A DNA stretch of 21,635 nucleotides, taken from NCBI GenBank assembly GCA_002721775.1, contig PBLM01000036.1, forward strand, positions 5,768 to 27,402, written 5' to 3'. The notes beneath the pieces are model-generated. The model did no database searches. It was not told the origin of the DNA and worked only from the letters and a program-made list of their open reading frames with translations. Shown here in pieces: positions 8,676 through 16,920 of this stretch (the first letter of the stretch is position 1; each line of letters starts with the position of its first letter). A program made the position numbers and the translations under genes. The DNA is from Rhodospirillaceae bacterium (GTDB taxonomy: Bacteria > Pseudomonadota > Alphaproteobacteria > Puniceispirillales > Puniceispirillaceae).

Positions 8676-9632
8676 TCACATCAGCGATGAAGCACCAATG
8701 GTAACATATTTTTTTCTCCGGTCCGCCCGCAGCTCAGAAGCAGATAGTCCAGACAATGCGTCAAGCTGACAGCGCAATTCTTCTGACAGGTTATCCAATG
8801 CCTTCTCGACATTCCTGTGCGCTCCACCAAGCGGCTCATTTACAATCGCATCAATGACGCCAAGTTGTTTCATGTCCAGGGAGGTTAACCTCAATGCCTC
8901 TGCTGCAGTCTGTGCTTTTTCAGCACTGCGCCAAAGGATAGATGCACAGCCCTCAGGGGAAATGACAGAGTACACTGCATGCTCAAACATTACCACACGG
9001 TTGCCAGTAGCAAGCGCAATTGCACCACCAGACCCACCCTCACCGACAATTGCGGAAATCAGCGGCGTTTTCAGATTCAAGCAAGCCTGAATAGACCGGG
9101 CGATCGCCTCTGCCTGACCACGCTCTTCGGCGCCACGCCCGGGATAAGCGCCAGCCGTATCAACAAAGCTAAGCACCGGCAGGTTGAAGTCATTTGCCAG
9201 GCGCATCAACCGGATGGCCTTACGATATCCCTCAGGACGAACCATGCCAAAATTCCGTTTAACCCGCTGTTCTGTTGTGCTGCCCTTTTCTGTGCCCATC
9301 AAAACAACGGGCTGTTCCTGAAACCGAGCAAGGCCCCCAATAATAGCATAGTCCTCTGCATAGTTACGATCCCCTGCCAGCGGGATAAAATCTGAAAACA
9401 TATGGGCGATAATTTGAACCAATTTTGGGCGTTCTGGATGGCGGGCCACTTGAACCTTCTCCCACGGACCCAACTTTTGATAAGTCTGAGCCAATTCTTT
9501 ATCGATAAGGGATTGCAGCTTACCAATTTCATCTGCAATGTTCAGTCCGCTGTCCCCACCTAAATGACGCAATTCTTCTATCTTGCCCTCAAGAGCGGCA
9601 ATTGGTTTTTCAAAATCAAGAAAGTTCCGCAT
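8676..9632 (-). CDS. accA: Acetyl-CoA carboxylase carboxyltransferase subunit alpha
   Basis: AccA and AccD form the carboxyltransferase that moves a carboxyl group from biotin carboxyl carrier protein to acetyl-CoA, giving malonyl-CoA for fatty acid synthesis. The 318-residue length is typical. Visible family segments are FLDFEKPIAALEGKIEELR at the start, the conserved block VDTAGAYPGRGAEERGQAEA, the glycine-rich GEGGSGGAIALATGN, and VISPEGCASILWR near the C-terminal third. The Shine-Dalgarno is weak. The gene lies 60 nt after xerD on the same strand and probably ends the row that begins at 12724; an xerD-accA pair is frequent in alphaproteobacteria. The partner accD is not in the window. Confidence 0.98.
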   Translation of the reverse strand: MRNFLDFEKPIAALEGKIEELRHLGGDSGLNIADEIGKLQSLIDKELAQTYQKLGPWEKVQVARHPERPKLVQIIAHMFSDFIPLAGDRNYAEDYAIIGGLARFQEQPVVLMGTEKGSTTEQRVKRNFGMVRPEGYRKAIRLMRLANDFNLPVLSFVDTAGAYPGRGAEERGQAEAIARSIQACLNLKTPLISAIVGEGGSGGAIALATGNRVVMFEHAVYSVISPEGCASILWRSAEKAQTAAEALRLTSLDMKQLGVIDAIVNEPLGGAHRNVEKALDNLSEELRCQLDALSGLSASELRADRRKKYVTIGASSLM

Positions 9633-9692
9633 TCAATCAACCCGTTCACATTAGACCATCTTTATCAGGTCAATCAAAAATCATTCTTTATT

Positions 9693-10628
9693 TTACTTGC
9701 TTTTCTGCTCTGCTGCAAGCGGATGCGCGCCAGTGACAAGCTGTTGAAGACGGTCAGAGCGGGTAGTAGTATAAATTTGTGTGGTAGAGATATCCGCATG
9801 ACCAAGCAATGTCTGCAAGCTGCGCAAATCTGCTCCATTATTGAGCATATGTGTGGCAAAGCAATGTCTCAGAACATGTGGGCTGACACGTTCCGCACGC
9901 AAGCCTGCATATGCGGCCATCTGTTTAAGCAAAGAACTAAATCTTTGGCGGGTCAACTTTGTCTTTTTATCAGCTAAAAGCTGATCTGAATGCATTACAG
10001 GTCCATCTAAGTCACGATTTTCCAGCCACAGCAAGGCCACCTTGATAGAGACTGCCGTCAGAGGCACTAAACGTTCACGCCCACCTTTGCCTTTGACTAC
10101 CAATACCTGTCTGTCACTAGCAATATCCTGCACGCGTAAAGCCAATAATTCTGAAATCCGCAAGCCAGCAGCATATAGAAGTTCCAGACCAGCCCGCATC
10201 CGCAGAGCTTCTGTTTCTGGCAGATGCGCACTAGCCTCTATCAAGGCTTTCACCTCATCCTCAGAAAGGCTTTTTGGCAGGGTCTGTGGCACCTTGGGAC
10301 TATCCAGAAACTGTGACGGATTATCAGTGCGATAATTATCCGCAATCATCCAGCCCATGAAACGGCGCAAGGCAGACAAGCGCCGGGCAATTGTACGAGC
10401 GCTCAGGCCCTGCTTATGCCAAAGATGAAGCTGGTTACGCAGATCATCTGCAGACGCAGTTTGCATTCCCCCCGCAGCCGTGTCTGATGGAAGATTTGCA
10501 AGTCCAACTGCAACAACGGACAGATCGTTATGGTAGGCGACCAATGTATGCTTGGAAACCGCTTTTTCAGCAGCAATCGTCTGCAAAAATCGGTCAATCA
10601 GCTTAGTATAATTTTGTGCCGTTGCCAT
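9693..10628 (-). CDS. xerD: Site-specific tyrosine recombinase XerD
   Basis: XerD with XerC resolves chromosome dimers at dif near the terminus, under FtsK control. The 311-residue protein has the N-terminal core-binding domain (about 8-95) and a complete set of catalytic residues: Arg157 in AAGLRISELL, Lys181 in VVKGKGGRER, His251 and Arg254 in SPHVLRHCFATHML, His277 in LLGHADIS, and the nucleophile Tyr286 in TTQIYTTT. The choice of XerD over XerC rests on the accA neighbour, which is the usual place of xerD in alphaproteobacteria; the sequence alone would allow either. Nothing nearby suggests an integron or phage integrase. It lies 25 nt after the 650-codon gene and 60 nt before accA. Confidence 0.93.
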   Translation of the reverse strand: MATAQNYTKLIDRFLQTIAAEKAVSKHTLVAYHNDLSVVAVGLANLPSDTAAGGMQTASADDLRNQLHLWHKQGLSARTIARRLSALRRFMGWMIADNYRTDNPSQFLDSPKVPQTLPKSLSEDEVKALIEASAHLPETEALRMRAGLELLYAAGLRISELLALRVQDIASDRQVLVVKGKGGRERLVPLTAVSIKVALLWLENRDLDGPVMHSDQLLADKKTKLTRQRFSSLLKQMAAYAGLRAERVSPHVLRHCFATHMLNNGADLRSLQTLLGHADISTTQIYTTTRSDRLQQLVTGAHPLAAEQKSK

Positions 10629-10653
10629 CTAACCCTACTCCAGAATCTTCACC

Positions 10654-12606
10654 TCAAACTGATGGGCTGGTGAAATGCGATCTTAAAAGAGACGAGATTA
10701 TAAGCTCGTGTGCCAGTGCAGACGCTGTACTGTCAAGACCCACTTGCTGCAATGCAGCAATGACCCGCGCACCCTCGGAAGGCGCAACCCAGCCCAGATG
10801 CACAGGCTGGATGAGGCTGGCCGCGATCAGACCCACCTCGCCAATTCGCCCGGCTTCTGCCGCCTGTTCAAGAGCCAGAAGGCCGAGGGCAGAAAGACGG
10901 TGATATGGTGCTGACTCGTCACTAAATGCATTTGCATTCTCTGATGAGTTGGCCAGACGAGCCACCCAGTCAAATGAGGGGGTTGAGACACCGGCCGCTT
11001 TCAAAACCGGCAGAAGCGACCAGCAACCTAGCCTCATCATGAGTTCAGCATCCCAAACCATATTGGCTGTAAGTTGCAAGACAGCCTGAATATCATTGGC
11101 TTTCTGTGATGCTGCATCCAGCACAGCAGGTAAAGGCTGGGATGGAGCAGCTATGGCCAGGATAATCGCATAATCAGCAGCACGCTGTTCTGACAAGGTC
11201 GCTGCTTCTGTGATCTCCAAACGCTGGCGAATCAGACTAGCATATAAATCTATCAGCAAATCAATTCGGCCGGCTTGGGTTTCGCGCCTGAGGGCTTGTG
11301 CAATCAGCATATCAGTGTCCTCACCTTGGCGTGTGGCGAGTCCAACCCACAAATAGGCTGAATTCAGACCCAGTTCGCGCAGATGAGATCCCCACTCTGC
11401 CTGTTGATTGCGCAGACTTGCCAGAGCGGCTTCAGCCGGAACAGGTGCAGTCAGCAAGGATCGCCAGATCTGTTCTGTCTCAACAGCTGTCTGCACATTT
11501 CTGAGCAGCATCTGATAACTGGTATTCAATGCCGCATCGGGGGCTAGGTAACGAAAACTGGAGGCAGCCTGTATCATAGATGGTGGAAGATTTTCAAAGG
11601 CAGCGGCTGAAATCTGTTCATGTGCGGCGTCCATCAAAACAAGATGCAACAAAGATACATCGTCAAGATCTAAAGATAAAGTGGTAGGCCGGCCTAGCAG
11701 CTTATCAACCAGCTGGAAAAAATTATCATCCTGCTCACCACTTGCCCGCAGAATATCTGCGGCAAAACTGGCAGCACCCAACTGACCGTCAAGCAAGGCA
11801 CAAATTACCCTGGCCTTGTGCCAGAACGGATCCAAAGTCTGCAGCGCGAATCGTTCTGCATCACTGCAGGCTGCTTTATCAGCTCGGCGGACCATATCAT
11901 ATTCAATCTGCCATCTCTTCCATTCAGACCATTCTTTATCCAAAGGCAGGAGTCGCACGAGCTGTGATAATTTATCTGACTGACCAGAACGCGCCAGCCA
12001 GTCCAACCTAGCTTTAACAAGCTGTTGGGCTAATTTTCCTGAGTTCTTTGGCGGAACAGCTGTTTGAACAGTAATTGCGGAAGTTAAAGCCAACAACGCT
12101 GCTGAGCTGCCACTTGCTGGTGTCGCTTTTAGTAACGCCAATGTTTGTTCGGCATCGGAGTTTGACCAGATGAGAGAATTAATGACTGGGTCTACTGATG
12201 TAATCTGGTTCAAGCCAATTGATGCCAGTCCAACTTTTGAAATAGAGCGCCTGCCAACGCGCCCAGTTGCAACTGATGTCTGATCGACCTCTTTATCACC
12301 AGCCTGGGCTTTTACACCTGCCTGCCCAGAATTAAGTTGATTGTCTGCTTTAAATTGCGCTGAGTCACCCAAATCGCCAAAGGCTGGGGTTTTATCTAGC
12401 TGTGACGCATCTGTTTCTGAATCTTTGAAATTGACTAAATCTGTCAGGTTGACAGGAGCCCGCGCAAGTTCGCGTTCCTGCTCCGCAGCAAGCTGTGAAG
12501 CCCCAAATAGTTGCAGAAAGCAGATGCAAAGTGCCAGGAAGCGAGCGCTAACTTTGATCACCTGCCGCAGAGCGGGTCTGAAAAGACTAATTTTCAAAAC
12601 GTTCAT
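10654..12606 (-). CDS. Unrecognised envelope protein with signal sequence (650 aa)
   Basis: The product is not recognised as a named family. A basic N-terminus and hydrophobic segment (about residues 20-40, ending GASQLAAEQE) look like a signal peptide or membrane anchor. Residues about 45-115 are a polar, probably disordered stretch with many Asp, Gln and Ser. The rest (about 120-650) is rich in Ala and Leu and looks like a long array of helices, like a TPR or similar solenoid scaffold, with a distinctive segment around LDPFWHKARVICALLDGQL. From memory, Rhodospirillales have a large, poorly annotated alpha-helical protein between xerD and aroK, sometimes labelled antifreeze glycopeptide-like; that label says nothing about function. 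The start overlaps a 45-codon membrane gene by 20 nt, so both are probably made together. xerD follows after 25 nt. Periplasmic location is inferred. Confidence 0.75.
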   Translation of the reverse strand: MNVLKISLFRPALRQVIKVSARFLALCICFLQLFGASQLAAEQERELARAPVNLTDLVNFKDSETDASQLDKTPAFGDLGDSAQFKADNQLNSGQAGVKAQAGDKEVDQTSVATGRVGRRSISKVGLASIGLNQITSVDPVINSLIWSNSDAEQTLALLKATPASGSSAALLALTSAITVQTAVPPKNSGKLAQQLVKARLDWLARSGQSDKLSQLVRLLPLDKEWSEWKRWQIEYDMVRRADKAACSDAERFALQTLDPFWHKARVICALLDGQLGAASFAADILRASGEQDDNFFQLVDKLLGRPTTLSLDLDDVSLLHLVLMDAAHEQISAAAFENLPPSMIQAASSFRYLAPDAALNTSYQMLLRNVQTAVETEQIWRSLLTAPVPAEAALASLRNQQAEWGSHLRELGLNSAYLWVGLATRQGEDTDMLIAQALRRETQAGRIDLLIDLYASLIRQRLEITEAATLSEQRAADYAIILAIAAPSQPLPAVLDAASQKANDIQAVLQLTANMVWDAELMMRLGCWSLLPVLKAAGVSTPSFDWVARLANSSENANAFSDESAPYHRLSALGLLALEQAAEAGRIGEVGLIAASLIQPVHLGWVAPSEGARVIAALQQVGLDSTASALAHELIISSLLRSHFTSPSV

Positions 12607-12724
12607 TCGGGATAATCTTTGAAACTGTCTTTACTGGGGCTGGAATTTGCCAGGTAGATAGGAAAGCTACCCCGCCAAAGCCAAATACCAGAACAAGAAT
12701 TAAAAATAGGCGCATGCCACTCAT
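12587..12724 (-). CDS. Small single-pass membrane protein (45 aa)
   Basis: A 45-codon frame runs from ATG at 12724 to TAG at 12587. It begins MSGMRLFLILVLVFGFGG, a clear membrane segment (about residues 5-22), and continues into a short outside tail with WQIPAPVKTVSKIIPNERF. AGGGAC about 9 nt before the ATG is a fair Shine-Dalgarno; a second in-frame ATG at 12715 would shorten it by three residues. Its last 20 nt overlap the start of the 650-codon gene, as in coupled gene pairs. Small proteins with this layout (short hydrophobic start, then W-x-IPAP and IP-N/D-E-R-F) are remembered from Rhodospirillales at the same place, which argues for a real gene. Function unknown; it could be a membrane partner of the downstream protein. 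Confidence 0.7.
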   Translation of the reverse strand: MSGMRLFLILVLVFGFGGVAFLSTWQIPAPVKTVSKIIPNERFEN

Positions 12725-12779
12725 ACCATAAGTCCCTCATATGCACTACTGTAATGTTTATATCAATATTTTTGCGGAC

Positions 12780-12808
12780 ACATTATGGCAGTGATGAGGC
12801 AATGTGAA
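12780..12808 (-). promoter_or_regulatory. Possible promoter of the 45-codon / 650-codon / xerD / accA row
   Basis: On the minus strand, TTCACA (12803-12808) matches the -35 consensus at five of six bases, and TAATGT (12780-12785) follows after 17 nt, matching the -10 consensus at its most conserved outer positions only. Transcription would start about 50 nt before the 45-codon gene. The weak -10 box keeps confidence low. Confidence 0.35.
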
Positions 12809-12932
12809 AAGTCCTCGCATGCTTTTCGACTAATATGCAGGGTGACTTAACCTGACGACCGAGCTAGACTGCAGGTAGATTTCACGTTAAATAGCGAACA
12901 AGAAAATAAGCAAATTCATACCAAGAGCGCAG

Positions 12933-13547
12933 ATGTTGACCTTCACTCCTGAACAGCGCCGCCGGTTCGCAGAAGATATTGATGGCGATTACCGGCCAAA
13001 AACAAGAAAAACCATTGTTCTTGTTGGGCTGATGGGATCAGGAAAAACCGCACTTGGCAAACGTCTTGCTGTTGCCTTAGGCCGCCCATTTGTGGACAGC
13101 GACACGATTATTGAGGAAGAGACCGGACTACGTATCCGCAATATATTTGAGATCAGCGGTGAGGCTAAGTTCAGAGAAATGGAATACGAAACTATCTCAA
13201 GTCGATTAAATGGCTTGCCAGTCATTTTATCAACAGGCGGTGGTGCGTTTTGCAACCTTAAAATACGGACAGCAATAAAGGCCCATGCAATCAGCGTCTG
13301 GCTAGATGCAAAACCAGCAGACCTCCTGCACCGCATTGGCAACACATCATCACGGCCGTTATTAAATAAAGGCGACCCTTTACAAATTTTGAATGATTTG
13401 CGCCAAAAGCGCATGGCTGATTATCTGCAGGCAGAACTTCATGTCAGAACTGGGCGGCACTCCCATCGCCTGTCGATGAAAAAAATACTAAATATTCTTC
13501 AGCAGAACAACTATATTGAAACTCTGCTAGACAAAAATGGCAAATAG
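12933..13547 (+). CDS. aroK: Shikimate kinase
   Basis: The enzyme phosphorylates shikimate with ATP in the pathway to aromatic amino acids. The 204-residue product has Walker A GLMGSGKT (32-39), the shikimate-binding Asp55-Ser-Asp57, Arg81 in KFREMEYE, the GGGA loop (102-105), and the lid arginine Arg141 in SSRPLL. It is about 30 residues longer than E. coli AroK; the extra part is an N-terminal stretch of about 25 residues (PEQRRRFAEDIDGDYRP), which alphaproteobacterial enzymes often have. No strong Shine-Dalgarno is seen (AAGAG before the ATG). aroB follows after 28 nt. The gene is divergent from the 45-codon gene, with a 208-nt gap in which no clear plus-strand promoter was identified. Confidence 0.97.
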   Translation: MLTFTPEQRRRFAEDIDGDYRPKTRKTIVLVGLMGSGKTALGKRLAVALGRPFVDSDTIIEEETGLRIRNIFEISGEAKFREMEYETISSRLNGLPVILSTGGGAFCNLKIRTAIKAHAISVWLDAKPADLLHRIGNTSSRPLLNKGDPLQILNDLRQKRMADYLQAELHVRTGRHSHRLSMKKILNILQQNNYIETLLDKNGK

Positions 13548-13575
13548 CTCACCGGCATATAAGGCCTGAAAACAT

Positions 13576-14685
13576 ATGACCAAGACCGCATCGCGCATTC
13601 ATGTTGCTCTGGCTGAAAATAGCTATGATATTTTCATCGGCCGTGATGTTTTCACCGCTGCAGCAGATGACTTATCTGAGCTGCTGGCAGAAAAACAGAT
13701 TGTGATAATCACAGATGCAAACATCGCTCCGCTTCATCTTCAGGCCACCGAACAGGCATTGGCTAAATTTGCTCGCCAAACTGTCAGCTTTGTTCTTCCA
13801 GCTGGCGAATCCAGCAAGTCATTCGGTATCTATGAGAGACTCATAAATGATATACTTGGGCTCCCTATTGACAGGCAAACAGTGCTGGTGGCCCTTGGCG
13901 GCGGTGTAATTGGCGATCTGGTTGGTTTTGCTGCCGCTAGCCTTTTGCGGGGTCTAGATTTTATTCAGATCCCCACCAGTCTTTTGGCACAGGTTGACAG
14001 TTCTGTTGGTGGCAAGACAGGGATTAACACAGATGCGGGCAAAAATCTGGTTGGGGCGTTTCATCAGCCGCGGCTGGTCTTGATTGACATTGGAATGCTG
14101 GCCAGCTTGCCAACCCGTGAATTGAGAGCGGGTTACGCTGAAGTGGTGAAATATGGCCTTTTGGGCGATTCTGAATTTTTTGAGTGGCTGGAGGCGAACG
14201 GGCGTGGCGTTATCAGCGGTGATATAGATGTTCAGACAGAGGCTGTACGGCGGTCCTGTCAGACTAAAGCTAATATTGTTAGTGCTGATGAATATGAAGC
14301 TGGCCAGCGAGCTTTGTTAAACCTTGGGCATACCTTTGCGCATGCGTTTGAGGCTGTCGCCGGTTATGACGGCCGTCTATTGCATGGTGAAGCCGTCAGC
14401 GCGGGCCTTGTCAGCGCATTTGCGTTTTCCCAGCAGCTTGGCTTATGTTCAGGACAAGATGTGATGCGTGTATCCGCCCATCTGGAGGCCATGGAGATGC
14501 CTGCACACAGTTACCAGCTGGCCGCCGGAAAGGCACAACCGCAGGTGTTGATTGAACATATGCGCAAAGATAAAAAGGCTCGGCAGGGCAAACTTACCTT
14601 CATTCTGGCCCGGCAAATCGGCGAGGCTTTCATTGCCGAGGATGTCGATGAGGCTGAGCTGAACAAATTTCTGGAGACGCTATGA
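13576..14685 (+). CDS. aroB: 3-Dehydroquinate synthase
   Basis: AroB converts DAHP to 3-dehydroquinate, the second step of the shikimate pathway, using NAD and a divalent metal. The 369-residue length is normal. Family marks are the NAD-binding VALGGGVIGDLVGFAA (106-120), IPTSLLAQVDSSVGGKTGIN (132-151), and the metal ligands Glu189 in AGYAEVVKYG, His252 in NLGHTFAHAFE and His270 in LLHGEAV. It sits directly after aroK, the usual alphaproteobacterial pairing. Its last four bases overlap the start of the next gene (ATGA), so translation of the two is coupled. All visible catalytic residues are present. Confidence 0.98.
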   Translation: MTKTASRIHVALAENSYDIFIGRDVFTAAADDLSELLAEKQIVIITDANIAPLHLQATEQALAKFARQTVSFVLPAGESSKSFGIYERLINDILGLPIDRQTVLVALGGGVIGDLVGFAAASLLRGLDFIQIPTSLLAQVDSSVGGKTGINTDAGKNLVGAFHQPRLVLIDIGMLASLPTRELRAGYAEVVKYGLLGDSEFFEWLEANGRGVISGDIDVQTEAVRRSCQTKANIVSADEYEAGQRALLNLGHTFAHAFEAVAGYDGRLLHGEAVSAGLVSAFAFSQQLGLCSGQDVMRVSAHLEAMEMPAHSYQLAAGKAQPQVLIEHMRKDKKARQGKLTFILARQIGEAFIAEDVDEAELNKFLETL

Positions 14686-15977
14686 GTATCGTGCTTTCGA
14701 CAGCAATACTCGTTTTAATCATTCTCTTGCTGATTGTTATATCGGCCTTTTTTTCCAGTGCAGAGACTGCCCTGACCGCGGCTTCAGAAGCACGGATTAG
14801 GCAACTGGCAAAAACAAAGGCCAACCGTCAGGCGATACGTGTCGAGAAGCTTCGCAAAAACAAAGAAGAGCTGATCAGCACAATTCTTGTTGGCAATAAT
14901 CTGGTTAATATTCTGGCCTCCGCTTTAGCAACATCAGCTGCTATTTCGCTTACAGGTGATGGCGGCGTCGCGCTGGCCACATTGGTCATGACAGTGATTA
15001 TTGTTCTGTTTGCTGAAGTTCTTCCAAAAAGCTATGCTTTTAATAACGCAGACAGATTTTCTCTCAAAATAGCACTGATTGTGCAGATTATTGTCTGGAT
15101 CCTAAAACCTGTAACCTGGAGCCTGCGGGTGATTGTTATCCGCCTATTAGGCAATAAGGGCAAGGAAGGCACCTCACGCGAAGACGAATTACGTGGGCTA
15201 ATTGACCTGCATAGTGAGGATACAGATGAGGATGGTAGAGAAACAGGAGCTATGCTGTCTTCTGTTCTTGACTTGGGTGAGCTGACGGTTGAGGAGATCA
15301 TGGCACACAGGGCGTCTGTATCTTCAGTTAATGCGCATGATGACCCGGAGGAAATATTGCGGTTTGTGCTGCGCTCACCACACACGCGGCATCCTGTGTA
15401 TTCCGGAAAGCCAGAGAATATTACGGGGGTTTTGCATGTTAAATCCCTATTGCGGGCTATTGAGGAGAATGCTGATCGTGATTTAAGCGGACTAAATATT
15501 CAGGATATTGCAACTGAACCTTTCTTTGTGCCTGAAACAACACCGTTATTTGCCCAGCTTCAGGCCTTTCGAGCACGGCGTGAGCATTTTGCGGTGGTGA
15601 TAGATGAATACGGTGATCTGCGCGGAATTGTTACGCTTGAGGACATTTTAGAGGAGATCGTCGGGGATATTGATGATGAAACCGACATTGATCTGCCTGA
15701 TGTGAAGCAGCAGCCAGATGGATCGTATATTGCTGAGGGAACAGTCACTTTGCGTGATCTGAACCGTTTGCTTGCCCTAAACCTTCCTGATGATGAGGCC
15801 TCTACATTGGCAGGCCTGATTATTTATGAAAGCCGTCATATCCCCTCTGTCGGTCAGGAATTCAAATTCCATGACATACGTTTTAAAATTATTGCCCGTC
15901 AGGATAATCAGATTAACTCGATCAGATTGTGGCTGCCGGCAAAACAAATGCCCACGACTGTAAAGGATGAAGCATGA
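14682..15977 (+). CDS. CNNM/CorC-family membrane protein with CBS domains
   Basis: The 431-residue protein is a CNNM/CorC-type integral membrane protein, a family linked to magnesium (or cobalt) transport and often mislabelled hemolysin. In order: a DUF21/CNNM membrane domain with hydrophobic segments at about 3-25, 65-90, 95-117 and 127-155, including the small-residue motif SAFFSSAETALTA; a CBS pair (about 205-265 and 270-330) with HFAVVIDEYGDLRGIVTLEDILEEIVGDI; and a C-terminal CorC/HlyC domain (about 342-420). CBS pairs in this family bind adenine nucleotide and gate ion transport. It is joined to aroB before it and to a DUF2889 gene after it by 4-nt overlaps. The link with aroKB is positional; no shared function is evident. 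Transported ion is not determinable from sequence. Confidence 0.93.
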   Translation: MSIVLSTAILVLIILLLIVISAFFSSAETALTAASEARIRQLAKTKANRQAIRVEKLRKNKEELISTILVGNNLVNILASALATSAAISLTGDGGVALATLVMTVIIVLFAEVLPKSYAFNNADRFSLKIALIVQIIVWILKPVTWSLRVIVIRLLGNKGKEGTSREDELRGLIDLHSEDTDEDGRETGAMLSSVLDLGELTVEEIMAHRASVSSVNAHDDPEEILRFVLRSPHTRHPVYSGKPENITGVLHVKSLLRAIEENADRDLSGLNIQDIATEPFFVPETTPLFAQLQAFRARREHFAVVIDEYGDLRGIVTLEDILEEIVGDIDDETDIDLPDVKQQPDGSYIAEGTVTLRDLNRLLALNLPDDEASTLAGLIIYESRHIPSVGQEFKFHDIRFKIIARQDNQINSIRLWLPAKQMPTTVKDEA

Positions 15978-16519
15978 AGACCCAGCATCTCTCACCGCCT
16001 GCTGACCGTGAAGACAGACATAGTCGCCGGGTGAACTGTCACGGTTATGCCCGTATAGACGGGCTGCTGGATATTGAAGGCGAGCTAATTGACACTAAAG
16101 CCTATGACTTTCCGTCCACAACCCATGGCGTTATTACATCAGGCACGCCCATTCACCATATGCAGGTCAGGATCACTATTGATTTTGATATGGTGATCCA
16201 GCGTGCCGAAGCTGTAACAATACATGGTCCTTATGCAGTCTGCCCAAAAGGAGCAGAAAACATCACTGGCCTTATCGGCCTGCAAATTGGACCTGGCTGG
16301 AAGCGAAAAGTTCAGGCTGCTATTGGCGGGCCAAAGGGCTGTACTCATATTACTGAATTGATGGGCCCGATGGCCACAACTGCTTTTCAGACCCTCTATG
16401 GCGAAAAAGCCCGGCAGAAGCGGGATGCCTTAGGTGCAGATCAGAATGAGCAACTTAAAACCCCTCTGCCCAGCCTAACCAACAGCTGCATAGCCTATGC
16501 TGAACAGAATGACGGATAA
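15974..16519 (+). CDS. DUF2889 family protein
   Basis: The 181-residue soluble protein is recognised as DUF2889 by its sequence of conserved blocks: YARIDGLLDIEGELIDTKAY (about 25-44), a GTPIHHMQVRITIDFDMVI block (about 56-74), GLIGLQIGPGWKRKV, and GGPKGCTHITELMGPMATTAFQT near residues 118-138. Conserved His and Cys residues in the second and last blocks suggest a metal or catalytic site, but no activity is established for the family. The ATG lies inside the stop of the CNNM/CorC gene (ATGA overlap), so it belongs to the aroK-aroB transcription unit. The last 30 residues are variable. It is convergent with bolA, 26 nt between stops. Confidence 0.88.
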   Translation: MKTQHLSPPADREDRHSRRVNCHGYARIDGLLDIEGELIDTKAYDFPSTTHGVITSGTPIHHMQVRITIDFDMVIQRAEAVTIHGPYAVCPKGAENITGLIGLQIGPGWKRKVQAAIGGPKGCTHITELMGPMATTAFQTLYGEKARQKRDALGADQNEQLKTPLPSLTNSCIAYAEQNDG

Positions 16520-16545
16520 ACCGAATATCCGCGAGCGGTATCGTT

Positions 16546-16824
16546 TCACTCTTTGATGATGGTAATCTGAAGCGCGTGCACCGGACCAGCCAGAAAATCA
16601 GCTAAACTTGAGGTGACCATTCTGTGCGCTGCCACACGGCTTAAGCCTTGCAAGGCGGGTGCGGCAATCTGAAGATTAAAATGGGACTGGCCGCCATCTG
16701 GCGCGCCCGAATGTCCTGCGTGCTGCCAGCTGACATCCTCTATTTTCAGCACAGATGGTGATAAGTCGGCTATCAGGCGCTCCACCATTTTATTAGCAAT
16801 TGTCTCTTCTGAGTGGGCCGTCAT
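16546..16824 (-). CDS. bolA: BolA family protein
   Basis: The 92-residue protein has the BolA fold signature: an N-terminal helix, then the strand ending in WQHAGHSG, the loop leading to GGQSHFNLQI, and the helix-turn SRVAAHRMVTSSLAD before a final VHALQITI strand. The His residues in these blocks are the ones that, in BolA-monothiol glutaredoxin complexes, help hold a [2Fe-2S] cluster. BolA proteins affect iron homeostasis and stress morphology. A good Shine-Dalgarno (AGAGGA) lies before the ATG. The gene is divergent from the J-domain gene, 96 nt apart, which is the usual alphaproteobacterial order bolA / J-domain gene / cobS / cobT. The class I glutaredoxin at 7555 is dithiol, so it is not the expected partner. 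Confidence 0.94.
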   Translation of the reverse strand: MTAHSEETIANKMVERLIADLSPSVLKIEDVSWQHAGHSGAPDGGQSHFNLQIAAPALQGLSRVAAHRMVTSSLADFLAGPVHALQITIIKE

Positions 16825-16885
16825 CGTTGTTATTCCTCTGCAGTCGATTGCACCTGATTAAAACACTGTTTTATCGGGGCTGAGC

Positions 16886-16913
16886 TTGTAAACCCCTCCT
16901 CATGACTTATACT
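16886..16913 (+). promoter_or_regulatory. Possible promoter giving a leaderless J-domain message
   Basis: TTGTAA (16886-16891) and TATACT (16908-16913) are 16 nt apart. The -10 box matches the consensus at five of six positions and the -35 box at four of six. The next gene starts at 16921, only 7 nt after the -10 box, so transcription would begin at or next to the ATG. No Shine-Dalgarno precedes that ATG, which agrees with a leaderless transcript. Confidence 0.45.
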
Positions 16914-16920
16914 GAAACTG

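Noticed and set aside
9693..10628. Tyrosine recombinase as a sign of a mobile element
   Set aside because: It has XerD length and sits beside accA as in core genomes, with no attachment-site repeat, tRNA or phage genes nearby.
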